From positions 7,440,001 to 7,504,000 of the forward strand of contig NC_013929.1 of assembly GCF_000091305.1 (NCBI RefSeq): a stretch of DNA of 64,000 nt. Reading direction: 5' to 3'. The notes beneath the pieces are model-generated. The model had not been told where the DNA came from. It was given only the letters and a program-made list of their open reading frames with translations, and did no database searches. Below, piece by piece: positions 24,411-32,572 of this stretch. Each line of letters opens with the position of its first letter. Position 1 is the first letter of the stretch. Made by a program: the position numbers and the translations under genes. The DNA is from Streptomyces scabiei 87.22. Its GTDB lineage: Bacteria > Actinomycetota > Actinomycetes > Streptomycetales > Streptomycetaceae.

Positions 24411-25448
24411 GTGGCGTCCCACCGTCGACCGAAGCAGCCGAGCCGTGCGCGCGTGACCGTGCTCACCACCGCTGCCGCCGCTGCCGTGGCCATCTCCTCG
24501 CAGGCCGCCAACGCCGCGCCCTCGGAGAAGCCCAGCAAGGACGAGGTCAAGGCCAAGGTCCACAAGCTCTACGAGGACGCCGGGCGGGCCACGGACAAGC
24601 TCAACGGTGCCGAGGAGAAGCAGGAGAAGCTCGAGAAGGAGATCTCCGCGATCCAGGACAACGTCGCCAAGGGTCAGGAAGAACTCAACGAGCTGCGTGA
24701 GGGCATAGGCCTGGCGGCCAGTGCCCAGTACCGCTCGGGCGGCATCGACTCCTCGATCCAGCTCTTCCTCTCCGCCGACCCGGACGACTACCTCGACAAG
24801 GCCGCCACGCTCGACCAGCTGACCAGCCAGCAGGTCGACGCGCTCAAGAAGATCCAGGACAAGCAGCGCGCACTCGCGCAGCAGCGCCAGGAGGCCACGG
24901 AGAAGCTGGAGGACCTCGCGGACACCCGCGAGACCCTGGCCAAGAAGAAGAAGGAAGTCCAGAACAAGCTGGCCGCGGCGAACAGGCTCCTCAACAGCCT
25001 GACGGCCGCGGAGAAGGCGTCCCTGGACGAGCAGGAGACCCGCGCGAGCCGCGACGCCGGGGACCGCGTCGACCTCGGCAAGGAGGCGCCCGCCTCCAGC
25101 TGGGGCGCCGCCGCCCTCGCCGCCGCGGACACGCAGCTCGGCAAGCCCTACGTCTCCGGTGGCAGCGGCCCCAACTCCTACGACTGCTCCGGGCTGACCC
25201 AGTGGGCGTACGCCCAGGCCGGTGTGTCGATCAGCCGGACCACGTACACGCAGCAGAACGACGGTACGAAGATCGGCCGCGACCAGCTCATGCCGGGCGA
25301 CCTGGTGTTCTTCAACAACCTCGGCCACGTCGGCCTCTACGCGGGCAACGGCACCGTCATCCACGCCCCGTACCCGGGCAAGGTCGTCCGCTACGAGTCG
25401 ATGGACACCATCGGTTCCTTCCAGTTCGGTGTCCGCGTCGTCGGCTGA
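24411..25448 (+). CDS. Secreted NlpC/P60 peptidoglycan endopeptidase
   Basis: 345 residues. A signal peptide (about 1-36, ending AANAAP) precedes a long coiled coil (about 45-215), as in the RipA/PcsB group, and a C-terminal NlpC/P60 domain (about 225-345). Catalytic Cys in SYDCSGLTQWAY, His in LGHVGLYAGNG and the third polar residue in VIHAPYPG. It cuts the stem peptide between D-Glu and the diamino acid. GTG start, AAGGAG 11 nt upstream. A closely related gene follows. Confidence 0.93.
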   Translation: MASHRRPKQPSRARVTVLTTAAAAAVAISSQAANAAPSEKPSKDEVKAKVHKLYEDAGRATDKLNGAEEKQEKLEKEISAIQDNVAKGQEELNELREGIGLAASAQYRSGGIDSSIQLFLSADPDDYLDKAATLDQLTSQQVDALKKIQDKQRALAQQRQEATEKLEDLADTRETLAKKKKEVQNKLAAANRLLNSLTAAEKASLDEQETRASRDAGDRVDLGKEAPASSWGAAALAAADTQLGKPYVSGGSGPNSYDCSGLTQWAYAQAGVSISRTTYTQQNDGTKIGRDQLMPGDLVFFNNLGHVGLYAGNGTVIHAPYPGKVVRYESMDTIGSFQFGVRVVG

Positions 25449-25465
25449 CACCTCCGCGCCTGAAG

Positions 25466-25509
25466 AACAGGGCCGCCCGTCACACAACGTGACGGGCGGT
25501 CCTGTTTTT
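25466..25509 (+). terminator. Intrinsic terminator after the first NlpC/P60 gene
   Basis: 18-bp stem (25466-25483 with 25489-25506, one G-U pair), 5-nt loop, followed by TTT within GTTTTTC. Confidence 0.88.
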
Positions 25510-25759
25510 CTTCAAGATCAGGACACAGTGCCGCCCGAACGGGCGAATTCCCGCACCACGTGCTGACCCCTTCCCCCACCGGTGACCTGGGTTCCAGCCC
25601 GGACGTCACGCTGTGTGGTCGCGGAGGTCTTTGGCTGTGACACGGTGGCGCGGCTACTGTCGGCCGCGCCTCCCTCACCCGCCGTGAGCACGCCCCCTCG
25701 AAGGGCCGTGCCCGGCCCCGGGAGGGCCCTGTCCGTCGTCGAAGGGAGTGCGGCTTCCC

Positions 25760-26791
25760 GTGGTGTCCCACAGTCGCCTTGTACCGTCCGGGTTCGACCG
25801 GGGCGCGGCCGCCGCCCTCGGTGTGCTGTCCGCCGCTGCCGCCGCCCTCGGCGCCATCCCCGTCCAGCAGGCCGCCGCCGCGCCGCACGACACCACCCGG
25901 GCCGAGGTGGACCGGCTGTACGAGGAGGCCGAACGGGCCACCGAGGCGTTCAACAAGGCCGACGAGCGCGCCGACGAGCTGCGCGAGCAGGTCGGCACCG
26001 CACAGGACTCGATCGCCCGCCAGCAGGACCGCGTCAACACCATGCGGGAGTCGCTGGGTTCACTCGCCGGCGCCCAGTACCGCTCCGGCGCCATGGACCC
26101 CTCGATCGCGCTGCTGTTCTCCGACGACCCGGACGACTACCTCGACACGGCAGCCGCCCTGGACCGCATCAGCGTCCACCAGGCGGGCCAACTCCACGAC
26201 CTCCGGCAGGCCATGCGCGAACTCTCCCAGGACCGTGCCGAGGCCGGCGGCAAGCTCACCGAGCTGGAGAAGAGCCGCAAGGCCGTCGCCGCGCACAAGC
26301 GGGCCGTCGAGGGGAAGCTCGCGGCGGCCCGCCGGCTGCTCGACTCCCTCCCGGACGACGAGCGCGCCGCGTACGACCGAGCCTCCCGCTCCACCACCGC
26401 GGGCCGGGCCGGCATGTCCGACCCCTCCGGTGCCGTGGCACCGAACGGCCGCGCGGCCGCCGCCGTCGCCGCCGCCCGCTCCGCGCTCGGCAGGCCGTAC
26501 ATCTGGGGCTCGACCGGCCCCCACGGCTTCGACTGCTCCGGCCTCATGGTCTGGTCGTACGGACAGGCGGGCGTCGGCCTGCCGCGGACCTCGCAGGCCC
26601 AGCGGTACGCGGGCACGCAGGTCCCGCTCTCCCAGGCCCAGCCCGGTGACATCGTCACCTACCGGCCCGACGCCAGCCATGTCGGCATGTACGTCGGCAA
26701 CGGCCAGGTCATCCACGCCCCCTACCCGGGCGCCCCGGTCCGCTACGACCCCGTCGGCATGATGCCGATCGCCTCGGTCACCCGCCCCTGA
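25760..26791 (+). CDS. Secreted NlpC/P60 peptidoglycan endopeptidase, paralog of the preceding gene
   Basis: 343 residues, same architecture as the neighbour: signal peptide (about 1-42), coiled coil, C-terminal NlpC/P60 domain with Cys in GFDCSGLMVWSY, His in ASHVGMYVGNG and VIHAPYPGAPV. Segments such as AQYRSGAMDPSI and DDPDDYLDTAA mirror AQYRSGGIDSSI and ADPDDYLDKAA in the first, so this is an ancient tandem duplication. The GTG at 25748 overlaps GAAGGGA, so I chose the GTG at 25760 (MVSHSRLV), about 11 nt downstream. Confidence 0.9.
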   Translation: MVSHSRLVPSGFDRGAAAALGVLSAAAAALGAIPVQQAAAAPHDTTRAEVDRLYEEAERATEAFNKADERADELREQVGTAQDSIARQQDRVNTMRESLGSLAGAQYRSGAMDPSIALLFSDDPDDYLDTAAALDRISVHQAGQLHDLRQAMRELSQDRAEAGGKLTELEKSRKAVAAHKRAVEGKLAAARRLLDSLPDDERAAYDRASRSTTAGRAGMSDPSGAVAPNGRAAAAVAAARSALGRPYIWGSTGPHGFDCSGLMVWSYGQAGVGLPRTSQAQRYAGTQVPLSQAQPGDIVTYRPDASHVGMYVGNGQVIHAPYPGAPVRYDPVGMMPIASVTRP

Positions 26792-26851
26792 CCGCGACCC
26801 GGTCGCCGGCCGTCCCGCCGGCCGACGACCGGGGCCCCGTACGATCGGAAC

Positions 26852-28105
26852 GTGGCTGGTCGAAGGCGCGCGACACGGGGCGGGGCCGGGGTGCTCCCGG
26901 GCCCCGGACGCGCCCTTCCGGCGGTCGCACTCGCCCTCGCCCTCCTGGCCGGCTGCGGAGGGACCGCGACGCCCGACACCTCCCGCGCCGATGTAGGGCG
27001 GATGCTCGACCGCCGGGCCACGGCGGTGCTGGAACGTGACGCGGCGGCCTACCGCGCCACCGGGGCGGCCACCCCCGCACCGGGCGAACCGGCCACCGGA
27101 GAGGCCGAGTTCACCAACCTCCGCAGCCTGCCGCTGGCCTCCTGGTCCTACGACCTCACCGCCTTCCACCGCACCGGCGACCGGGCCACGGCCGAGGCCG
27201 CCCTCCGCTACCGGATACGCGGCTACGACCGGGCCCCCGTCACCGCCGCCCGGACGCTGAGCCTCGTCCGGGACGAGGACGGCAGGTGGCGGGTCGCCGC
27301 CGACGAGCCCTCGCGGGAGGGCACCGAACAGCTGTGGGAGCAGGGGCGGATACGGGCCGTACGCGGGGCCCACAGCCTCGTGCTGGGCGTCGGGCGGCCG
27401 GCGGCGGAGCTGCGGCCGTACGCGGCGCTGGCGGACCGGGCCGTCCCCGCCGTCACGAAGGCGTGGGGCCGGGACTGGGCGCGGCGGGTCGTGGTCGTCG
27501 TGCCCGGGTCGCTGCGGGAGATGGCGGGGCTGCTCGGGGCGCCCGCGTCCGGGTACCGGGGGATCGCGGCGGTCACCACCGGGGAGGCGGGAGGCGCGGC
27601 CAGGGCCCCGGCGGACCGGATCGTCGTCAACCCCGACGCGTACGCCCTGCTCGGCGACCTCGGCAAGCAGGTCGTCCTCACCCACGAGACGACCCACGTC
27701 GCCACCCGCGCCCATACCGACGACTCCACCCCGCTCTGGCTCTCCGAGGGCTACGCGGACTGGGTCGGCTACCGCGGTACCGGCCGCACGGCCGCCGACG
27801 TGGCCCCCGAACTGCGGCGCGCCGTCGCGGAGGGCGACGCCCCGGCCGACCTGCCCGCCGATGCCGACTTCGGCTTCTCCGACGACTCCGGGCGGCTCGC
27901 CGAGGCGTACGAGGGGGGTTGGCTGGCCTGCCGCATGATCGCCGACCGCTGGGGCGAGGCCCGCCTCGACGCGTTCTACCGGGCGGTCGGTGCGCACCCG
28001 TCCCGGGAGGGGGCGGTGGAGGGGGCGCTGCGGGAGGAGCTGGGGACGACGGCCGGGGACTTCACGGGGTGGTGGCGGGAATATGTGCGGGACCAACTGG
28101 GGTGA
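26852..28105 (+). CDS. Lipoprotein with gluzincin-type metalloprotease motif
   Basis: 417 residues. The N-terminal signal ends in a lipobox (LLAGCGG). The C-terminal half has HETTHVATR (HExxH zinc motif) and, about 24 residues on, SEGYADW with the third zinc ligand Glu, the M1/gluzincin layout. The middle part resembles an NTF2-like domain. It is probably an outer-surface zinc protease or an inactive relative. GTG start; TACGAT 6 nt upstream suggests a leaderless transcript. It faces the GT-C gene across a long inverted repeat. Confidence 0.83.
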   Translation: MAGRRRATRGGAGVLPGPGRALPAVALALALLAGCGGTATPDTSRADVGRMLDRRATAVLERDAAAYRATGAATPAPGEPATGEAEFTNLRSLPLASWSYDLTAFHRTGDRATAEAALRYRIRGYDRAPVTAARTLSLVRDEDGRWRVAADEPSREGTEQLWEQGRIRAVRGAHSLVLGVGRPAAELRPYAALADRAVPAVTKAWGRDWARRVVVVVPGSLREMAGLLGAPASGYRGIAAVTTGEAGGAARAPADRIVVNPDAYALLGDLGKQVVLTHETTHVATRAHTDDSTPLWLSEGYADWVGYRGTGRTAADVAPELRRAVAEGDAPADLPADADFGFSDDSGRLAEAYEGGWLACRMIADRWGEARLDAFYRAVGAHPSREGAVEGALREELGTTAGDFTGWWREYVRDQLG

Positions 28106-28142
28106 GGGTGGGGTGCGTCGGGGTGCCTCGGGGTGCGTGGCC

Positions 28143-28255
28143 GGGTGCGGCCCGGTGGGGCTTCTCGCTCAGTTCCCCGCGCCCCTGACACCACCAGCCC
28201 CGGTTTTTCAGGGGCGCGGGGAACTGCGCGACAAGCTCCCACCGGGCCCGCACCC
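28143..28255. repeat. Inverted pair of dispersed elements (copies C and D) at a convergent junction
   Basis: Arms 28143-28188 and 28208-28255 are near-perfect reverse complements (about 46 bp with a few mismatches), loop 19 nt. Each arm contains the core AGGGGCGCGGGGAACTGCGC or a one-base variant. The RNA hairpin would terminate both converging genes. The right arm also encodes the last residues and stop codon of the GT-C protein. Confidence 0.8.
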
Positions 28256-29455
28256 GACCCCGCGCCCCGACCCGGCCCCCGGCACAGCCCCCCGCACCGC
28301 CTCCCGCCACAACCCCACCGCACCGAGAACCGCCGCGAGCACCAGCAGACCGTTGCGGACGAACAGGAGCGTGACCCCGAGCCAGTCACTCGCGACGACA
28401 CGGTCGAACCAGATCGGGAACTCCAGGACGGTCACGAAGGACGCCACCAGGACCAGGGCTGCGGGCACACCCATACGGCTCGCCCGGAAGCAGAGGCACA
28501 CCGCGGCGAGGCCCACCAGCCACACCATGTACTGCGGGCTGATCACCCGGCTCGTGGCCGTGAACATCAGCACCGCCACGAACGCCGCGTCCGCGAGCGT
28601 GTGCGGCGCGAACCGCCGGGCCCGCACCCGCCACAGCAGCAGCCAGGCGAACGCCACCCCGCTGAGCAGCAGGGCCGCGTCGCTCACGGTGTCCACCTGC
28701 GCGCCGAGGAATTCCACCGACCCGTAGTTGAGCAGCACCTCGCCGTCCCAGCCGAACTGCCGGGCCACGTGGAACACGAGGGCGCCCAGGGACTCCACCT
28801 CGGTGCCCCGGTCCCGCTGGAACGTCAGGAAGGCGAAGGCGCCGGGCATGGAGACGGCGAACAGGCCGGCCAGCAGGACACCGGTGCCCACCGCCCATGC
28901 CCAGGCCGTACGCCCGCGCGCGCCCAGGAGCAGCAGCGCCGGCCAGACCTTCAGCAGGGCCGCGAAGGCCGTCAGCGCCCCCATCGCGCGCGGATGGCGG
29001 CTCCCGGCGAGGAGGGCCGCGACCGCCACCGCCGTCACCATCACGTCGTAGCGGGCGTACGCGGTCGGACCGAGCAGGGGCAGGCCCGCCGTCCACACCC
29101 AGGCGCCGCGCAGGGTCCTCCCCGGGCGGGTGCCCGCGTACAGGAGCAGCGCGAACACCGTCAGGTCGGCGAGGAGGGCGAGGACGAAGAACGCCGCCGC
29201 GTAGTCCAGGAACGGCAGCAGTGCGGGGGAGAGGATCGCGAGGGCGGCGGCGGGCGGGTACTGCCAGGTGACGTCGCCCTGGGGGTACGTTCCCGTGCGC
29301 AGGGTCTCGTACCAGCCGCGGTAGATCACCGAGACGTCGCCGGTGACGTCCGGGCCCGGGAAGACGTACACCTTGAAGACGAACAGCAGCAGGAGCAGCC
29401 GGGTCGCGGCCCAGAGCGTGAGCAGTCCCGACGGGAGCCGTAGCGCGCCCGTCAT
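28208..29455 (-). CDS. GT-C (DUF2029/GT87-type) membrane glycosyltransferase
   Basis: 415 residues with about ten transmembrane helices and an outer loop after the first (FPGPDVTGDVSVIYRGWYET), which should hold the acidic catalytic residues of polyprenyl-phosphate-mannose transferases. In mycobacteria the gene at the comparable location (Rv2181) is an alpha-1,2-mannosyltransferase of lipomannan; that function here is inferred. ATG at 29455 with AGGGAC upstream; a spurious longer frame runs on to 30913. The C-terminus (GGSLSRSSPRP) is read from a dispersed repeat. It is divergent from the PimB-like gene. Confidence 0.85.
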   Translation of the reverse strand: MTGALRLPSGLLTLWAATRLLLLLFVFKVYVFPGPDVTGDVSVIYRGWYETLRTGTYPQGDVTWQYPPAAALAILSPALLPFLDYAAAFFVLALLADLTVFALLLYAGTRPGRTLRGAWVWTAGLPLLGPTAYARYDVMVTAVAVAALLAGSRHPRAMGALTAFAALLKVWPALLLLGARGRTAWAWAVGTGVLLAGLFAVSMPGAFAFLTFQRDRGTEVESLGALVFHVARQFGWDGEVLLNYGSVEFLGAQVDTVSDAALLLSGVAFAWLLLWRVRARRFAPHTLADAAFVAVLMFTATSRVISPQYMVWLVGLAAVCLCFRASRMGVPAALVLVASFVTVLEFPIWFDRVVASDWLGVTLLFVRNGLLVLAAVLGAVGLWREAVRGAVPGAGSGRGVGCGPGGSLSRSSPRP

Positions 29456-29603
29456 GTCCCTGTGAGCCACGTGAGTCCCTGTCCGTCCGCGCCGCGTTCC
29501 GCGTCTGTGGGGGACATGATCCCCCGCCTGCCTGTGAAGCGGCCGTGCGGCGTGGCCGGGCCGGTGCGAGGTGCCCGGGGGCGGGCTCCGGCGGCGGTTT
29601 GGG

Positions 29604-29609
29604 TAGGGT
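29604..29609 (+). promoter_or_regulatory. -10 element TAGGGT, leaderless start
   Basis: TAGGGT ends 8 nt before the ATG at 29618, so transcription would start at or next to the start codon. Confidence 0.45.
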
Positions 29610-29617
29610 CGGCGGCG

Positions 29618-30760
29618 ATGCACAAGACCCTGATCGTCACCAACGACTTCCCGCCCCGGCCCGGCGGTATCCAGGCGTTCCTGCACAACATGGCGCTCCG
29701 GCTGGACCCCGAGCAGGTCGTCGTCTACGCCTCGACGTGGAAGCGGAGCCGCGAAGGCGTCCGGGCGACGGCCGACTTCGACGCCGAGCAGCCCTTCACC
29801 GTCGTACGCGACCGGACGACCATGCTGCTGCCGACGCCCGCCGTCACCCGCCGCGCGGTCTCGCTGCTGCGGGAACACGACTGCACGTCGGTGTGGTTCG
29901 GTGCCGCGGCCCCGCTCGGTCTGATGGCCCCCGCGCTGCGCCGGGCGGGCGCCAGGCGGCTGGTGGCCACCACGCACGGTCACGAGGCGGGCTGGGCCCA
30001 GCTGCCCGCCGCCCGGCAGCTGCTGCGGCGGATCGGCGAGGGCACGGACACGATCACCTACCTGGGCGAGTACACCCGCTCCCGGATCGCCGCGGCGCTC
30101 ACGCCGGACGCGGCCGGGCGCATGGTCCAGCTGCCGCCCGGGGTCGACGAGAAGACCTTCCATCCCGGTTCCGGCGGCGCGGAGGTCCGGGCCCGGCTCG
30201 GGCTCACCGACCGCCCGGTGGTCGTCTGTGTCTCCCGGCTGGTGCCGCGCAAGGGGCAGGACACGCTGATCCGGGCGATGCCCGGCATCCTGGCGAAGGA
30301 GCCGGAGACGGTCCTGCTGGTCGTCGGTGGCGGACCGTACGAGAAGGAGCTGCGCCGGCTCGCCGACGAGACGGGGGTCGGCGGTTCCGTCCGCTTCACC
30401 GGTGCCGTCCCCTGGGCCGAGCTGCCCGCCCACTACGGCGCCGGTGACGTCTTCGCCATGCCGTGCCGCACCCGCCGGGGCGGGCTGGACGTGGAGGGGC
30501 TGGGGATCGTCTACCTGGAGGCGTCCGCGACCGGACTGCCCGTCGTCGCGGGCGACTCCGGCGGCGCCCCCGACGCCGTCCTGGACGGCGAGACCGGCTG
30601 GGTCGTGCGCGGCGGCTCCCCGGAGGAGGCCGCCGACCGCATCACCACCCTCCTCGGCGACGGGGAGCTGCGGGAACGCATGGGGCAGCGGGGGCGGGAG
30701 TGGGTCGAGGAGAAATGGCGCTGGGACCTGTTGGCGGAAACTTTGAAATCGTTGCTGTAG
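29618..30760 (+). CDS. pimB: GT4 glycosyltransferase, PimB-like
   Basis: 380 residues, GT-B fold. N-terminal Gly-rich loop in NDFPPRPGGIQAFL; C-terminal donor-binding E(x7)E motif in EGLGIVYLEASATGLPVV, and CVSRLVPRKGQDTLI typical of the GT4 retaining transferases. The mycobacterial counterpart PimB adds the second mannose to phosphatidyl-myo-inositol mannoside in the inner membrane. The ATG at 29618 (MHKTLIVTNDF) is supported by the domain start; the frame upstream is open but not coding-like. Next to a GT-C and near a FadD15-like gene, as in mycobacteria. Confidence 0.85.
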   Translation: MHKTLIVTNDFPPRPGGIQAFLHNMALRLDPEQVVVYASTWKRSREGVRATADFDAEQPFTVVRDRTTMLLPTPAVTRRAVSLLREHDCTSVWFGAAAPLGLMAPALRRAGARRLVATTHGHEAGWAQLPAARQLLRRIGEGTDTITYLGEYTRSRIAAALTPDAAGRMVQLPPGVDEKTFHPGSGGAEVRARLGLTDRPVVVCVSRLVPRKGQDTLIRAMPGILAKEPETVLLVVGGGPYEKELRRLADETGVGGSVRFTGAVPWAELPAHYGAGDVFAMPCRTRRGGLDVEGLGIVYLEASATGLPVVAGDSGGAPDAVLDGETGWVVRGGSPEEAADRITTLLGDGELRERMGQRGREWVEEKWRWDLLAETLKSLL

Positions 30761-30762
30761 CC

Positions 30763-30810
30763 CCGCGCGGGGCGCGGGAAGGCGTGCGACCAGCCACAGG
30801 ACGACCGGAA
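30763..30810. repeat. Degenerate copy of the dispersed element
   Basis: CCCCGCGCGGGGCGCGGGAAGG followed by GCGTGCGACCAGCCACAGG is an altered version of the core; too diverged to score as a full copy. Confidence 0.35.
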
Positions 30811-30903
30811 GTCGTCTTCCGGGATCACCCCGCGCCCCGATAGTGGGCTCCTGCTCCGGACCAGCCCCTAGCCGGAGCCCGATAATCCGCACATGCTGCG
30901 CAC

Positions 30904-32541
30904 ATGACAGCAAAACTGATGCAGCGTCAGCTGACGAGACGTCACATCCTCGGTATGGCCGCTCTCCAGACCGCGGCCGGCCTCGGTCTCACCCGCATCG
31001 GCCTCCAGTCCGCCCGGGCGGCCGAGCCCGACGCGGTCGACAACGCCCCCGCCCTCGTCATCGGCTCCGGCTACGGTGCCGCCGTGGCCGCCCTCCGCCT
31101 CGGCCAGGCCGGCATCCGCACCCTCGTCCTGGAGATGGGCCGCGCCTGGACCACCCCCGGCGCCGACGGCAAGATCTTCTGCTCGACGAAGGAACCCGAC
31201 GAGCGGTCCATGTGGTTCAAGACCCGGACCGAGGCCCCGCTCGCCACCTTCCTCTGGCTGGACGTCGTCAACCAGGACATCAGCCGCTACCCCGGCGTCC
31301 TGGACCGTGTGCGCCACGCCAACATGTCGGTCTTCCTGGGCCGCGGTGTCGGCGGCGGCTCCCTGGTCAACGGCAGCATGGCCGTCACCCCGCTCCGGTC
31401 GTACTTCGCCGAGCAGTTCCCGACCGTCGACACCGCCGAGATGTACTCCACCTACTTCCCGCGCGCCCGCTCCATGCTCGGCGTCAACACCGTCGACCCC
31501 GCGTGGTTCGAGTCCACGGAGTGGTACCGCTTCAGCCGGGTCTCCCGCGCCCACGCCGCGAAGGCGGGGCTCAGGACCACCTTCGTGCCGAGCGTCTACG
31601 ACTTCGACCACATGCAGCGCGAGGCCGCCGGCACCGCGACGAAGTCGGCCCTCGCGGGAGAGGTCATCTACGGCAACAACCACGGCAAGAAGAGCCTCGA
31701 CAAGACGTACCTCGCCGCCGCCCTCGGCACCGGCAACGTCACCATCCACACCATGGAACGGGCCCGGGGCATCCGCCGCCTCGGCGACGGGACGTACGTC
31801 GTCACCGCCGACCGGATCGACGGCACCGGCGCGGTCGTCGAGACCAAGGAGTACGGCTGCACCTACCTGTTCCTCGGCGCCGGCAGCGTCGGCACCACCG
31901 AACTCCTCGTCCGCGCCCGGGCGAAGGGCACCCTGCCCGCGCTGAACGCCAGTGTCGGCGCCGGCTGGGGGCCCAACGGCAACGTCATGCTCGGCCGGGC
32001 CAACCACCTGTGGGACACGGTCGGGGCGAACCAGTCGACCATGCCGGTCATGGGCATCGACGACTGGGCCAACACCGCCAACCCCGTCTTCGCAGAGATC
32101 GCCCCGCTGCCCACCGGCCTCGAACACTGGGTGAGCCTCTATCTGGCGATCACCAAGAACACCGAGCGCGCCTCCTTCACCTACGACGCCGCGACCGACT
32201 CGGCGAAGCTCGGCTGGAGCGCCGCCCAGAGCGCGGTCTCCTCGTCCATGGCCAAGAAGCTCTTCGACCGGATCAACTCCGCCAACTCCACGATGTACCG
32301 GTACGACCTGTTCGGCTCGTCCAACAAGGTGTTCGCCGACGACTTCACCTACCACCCGCTGGGCGGCTGCGTGCTGGGCAGGGCGACCGACGACTACGGG
32401 AGGGTGAAGGGGTACGAGAACCTGTACGTCACCGACGGCTCGCTGGTGCCCGGTTCGATCGGGGTGAACCCGTTCGTCACGATCACCGCGCTCGCGGAAC
32501 GCAATGTGGCGCGGGTCCTCGTGGAGGACACCGCGCCATGA
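30904..32541 (+). CDS. choA: Secreted cholesterol oxidase (GMC family)
   Basis: Oxidises and isomerises 3-beta-hydroxysterols to 4-en-3-ones with release of H2O2. 545 residues. Twin-arginine signal peptide with LTRRHILGM, cut near residue 38-40. The FAD Rossmann motif is IGSGYGAA (54-59). Active-site residues E398 (VFAEIAP), H484 (YHPLGG) and N522 (GVNPF) have the same spacing (86 and 38) as E361, H447 and N485 of the mature Streptomyces enzyme. The whole chain resembles the classic Streptomyces ChoA. GATAAT (30881-30886) is a likely -10. It lies between the PimB-like and FadD15-like genes, where mycobacteria and, as far as I recall, S. coelicolor have none. Confidence 0.95.
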   Translation: MTAKLMQRQLTRRHILGMAALQTAAGLGLTRIGLQSARAAEPDAVDNAPALVIGSGYGAAVAALRLGQAGIRTLVLEMGRAWTTPGADGKIFCSTKEPDERSMWFKTRTEAPLATFLWLDVVNQDISRYPGVLDRVRHANMSVFLGRGVGGGSLVNGSMAVTPLRSYFAEQFPTVDTAEMYSTYFPRARSMLGVNTVDPAWFESTEWYRFSRVSRAHAAKAGLRTTFVPSVYDFDHMQREAAGTATKSALAGEVIYGNNHGKKSLDKTYLAAALGTGNVTIHTMERARGIRRLGDGTYVVTADRIDGTGAVVETKEYGCTYLFLGAGSVGTTELLVRARAKGTLPALNASVGAGWGPNGNVMLGRANHLWDTVGANQSTMPVMGIDDWANTANPVFAEIAPLPTGLEHWVSLYLAITKNTERASFTYDAATDSAKLGWSAAQSAVSSSMAKKLFDRINSANSTMYRYDLFGSSNKVFADDFTYHPLGGCVLGRATDDYGRVKGYENLYVTDGSLVPGSIGVNPFVTITALAERNVARVLVEDTAP

Positions 32542-32572
32542 GCCGACCGGCCCGTACGGCCGGTATGGGTTG

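Noticed and set aside
28208..30913. 901-codon minus-strand open frame
   Set aside because: Only 28208-29455 is coding (GT-C protein); the rest is antisense to the PimB-like gene and is open merely because of high GC content.
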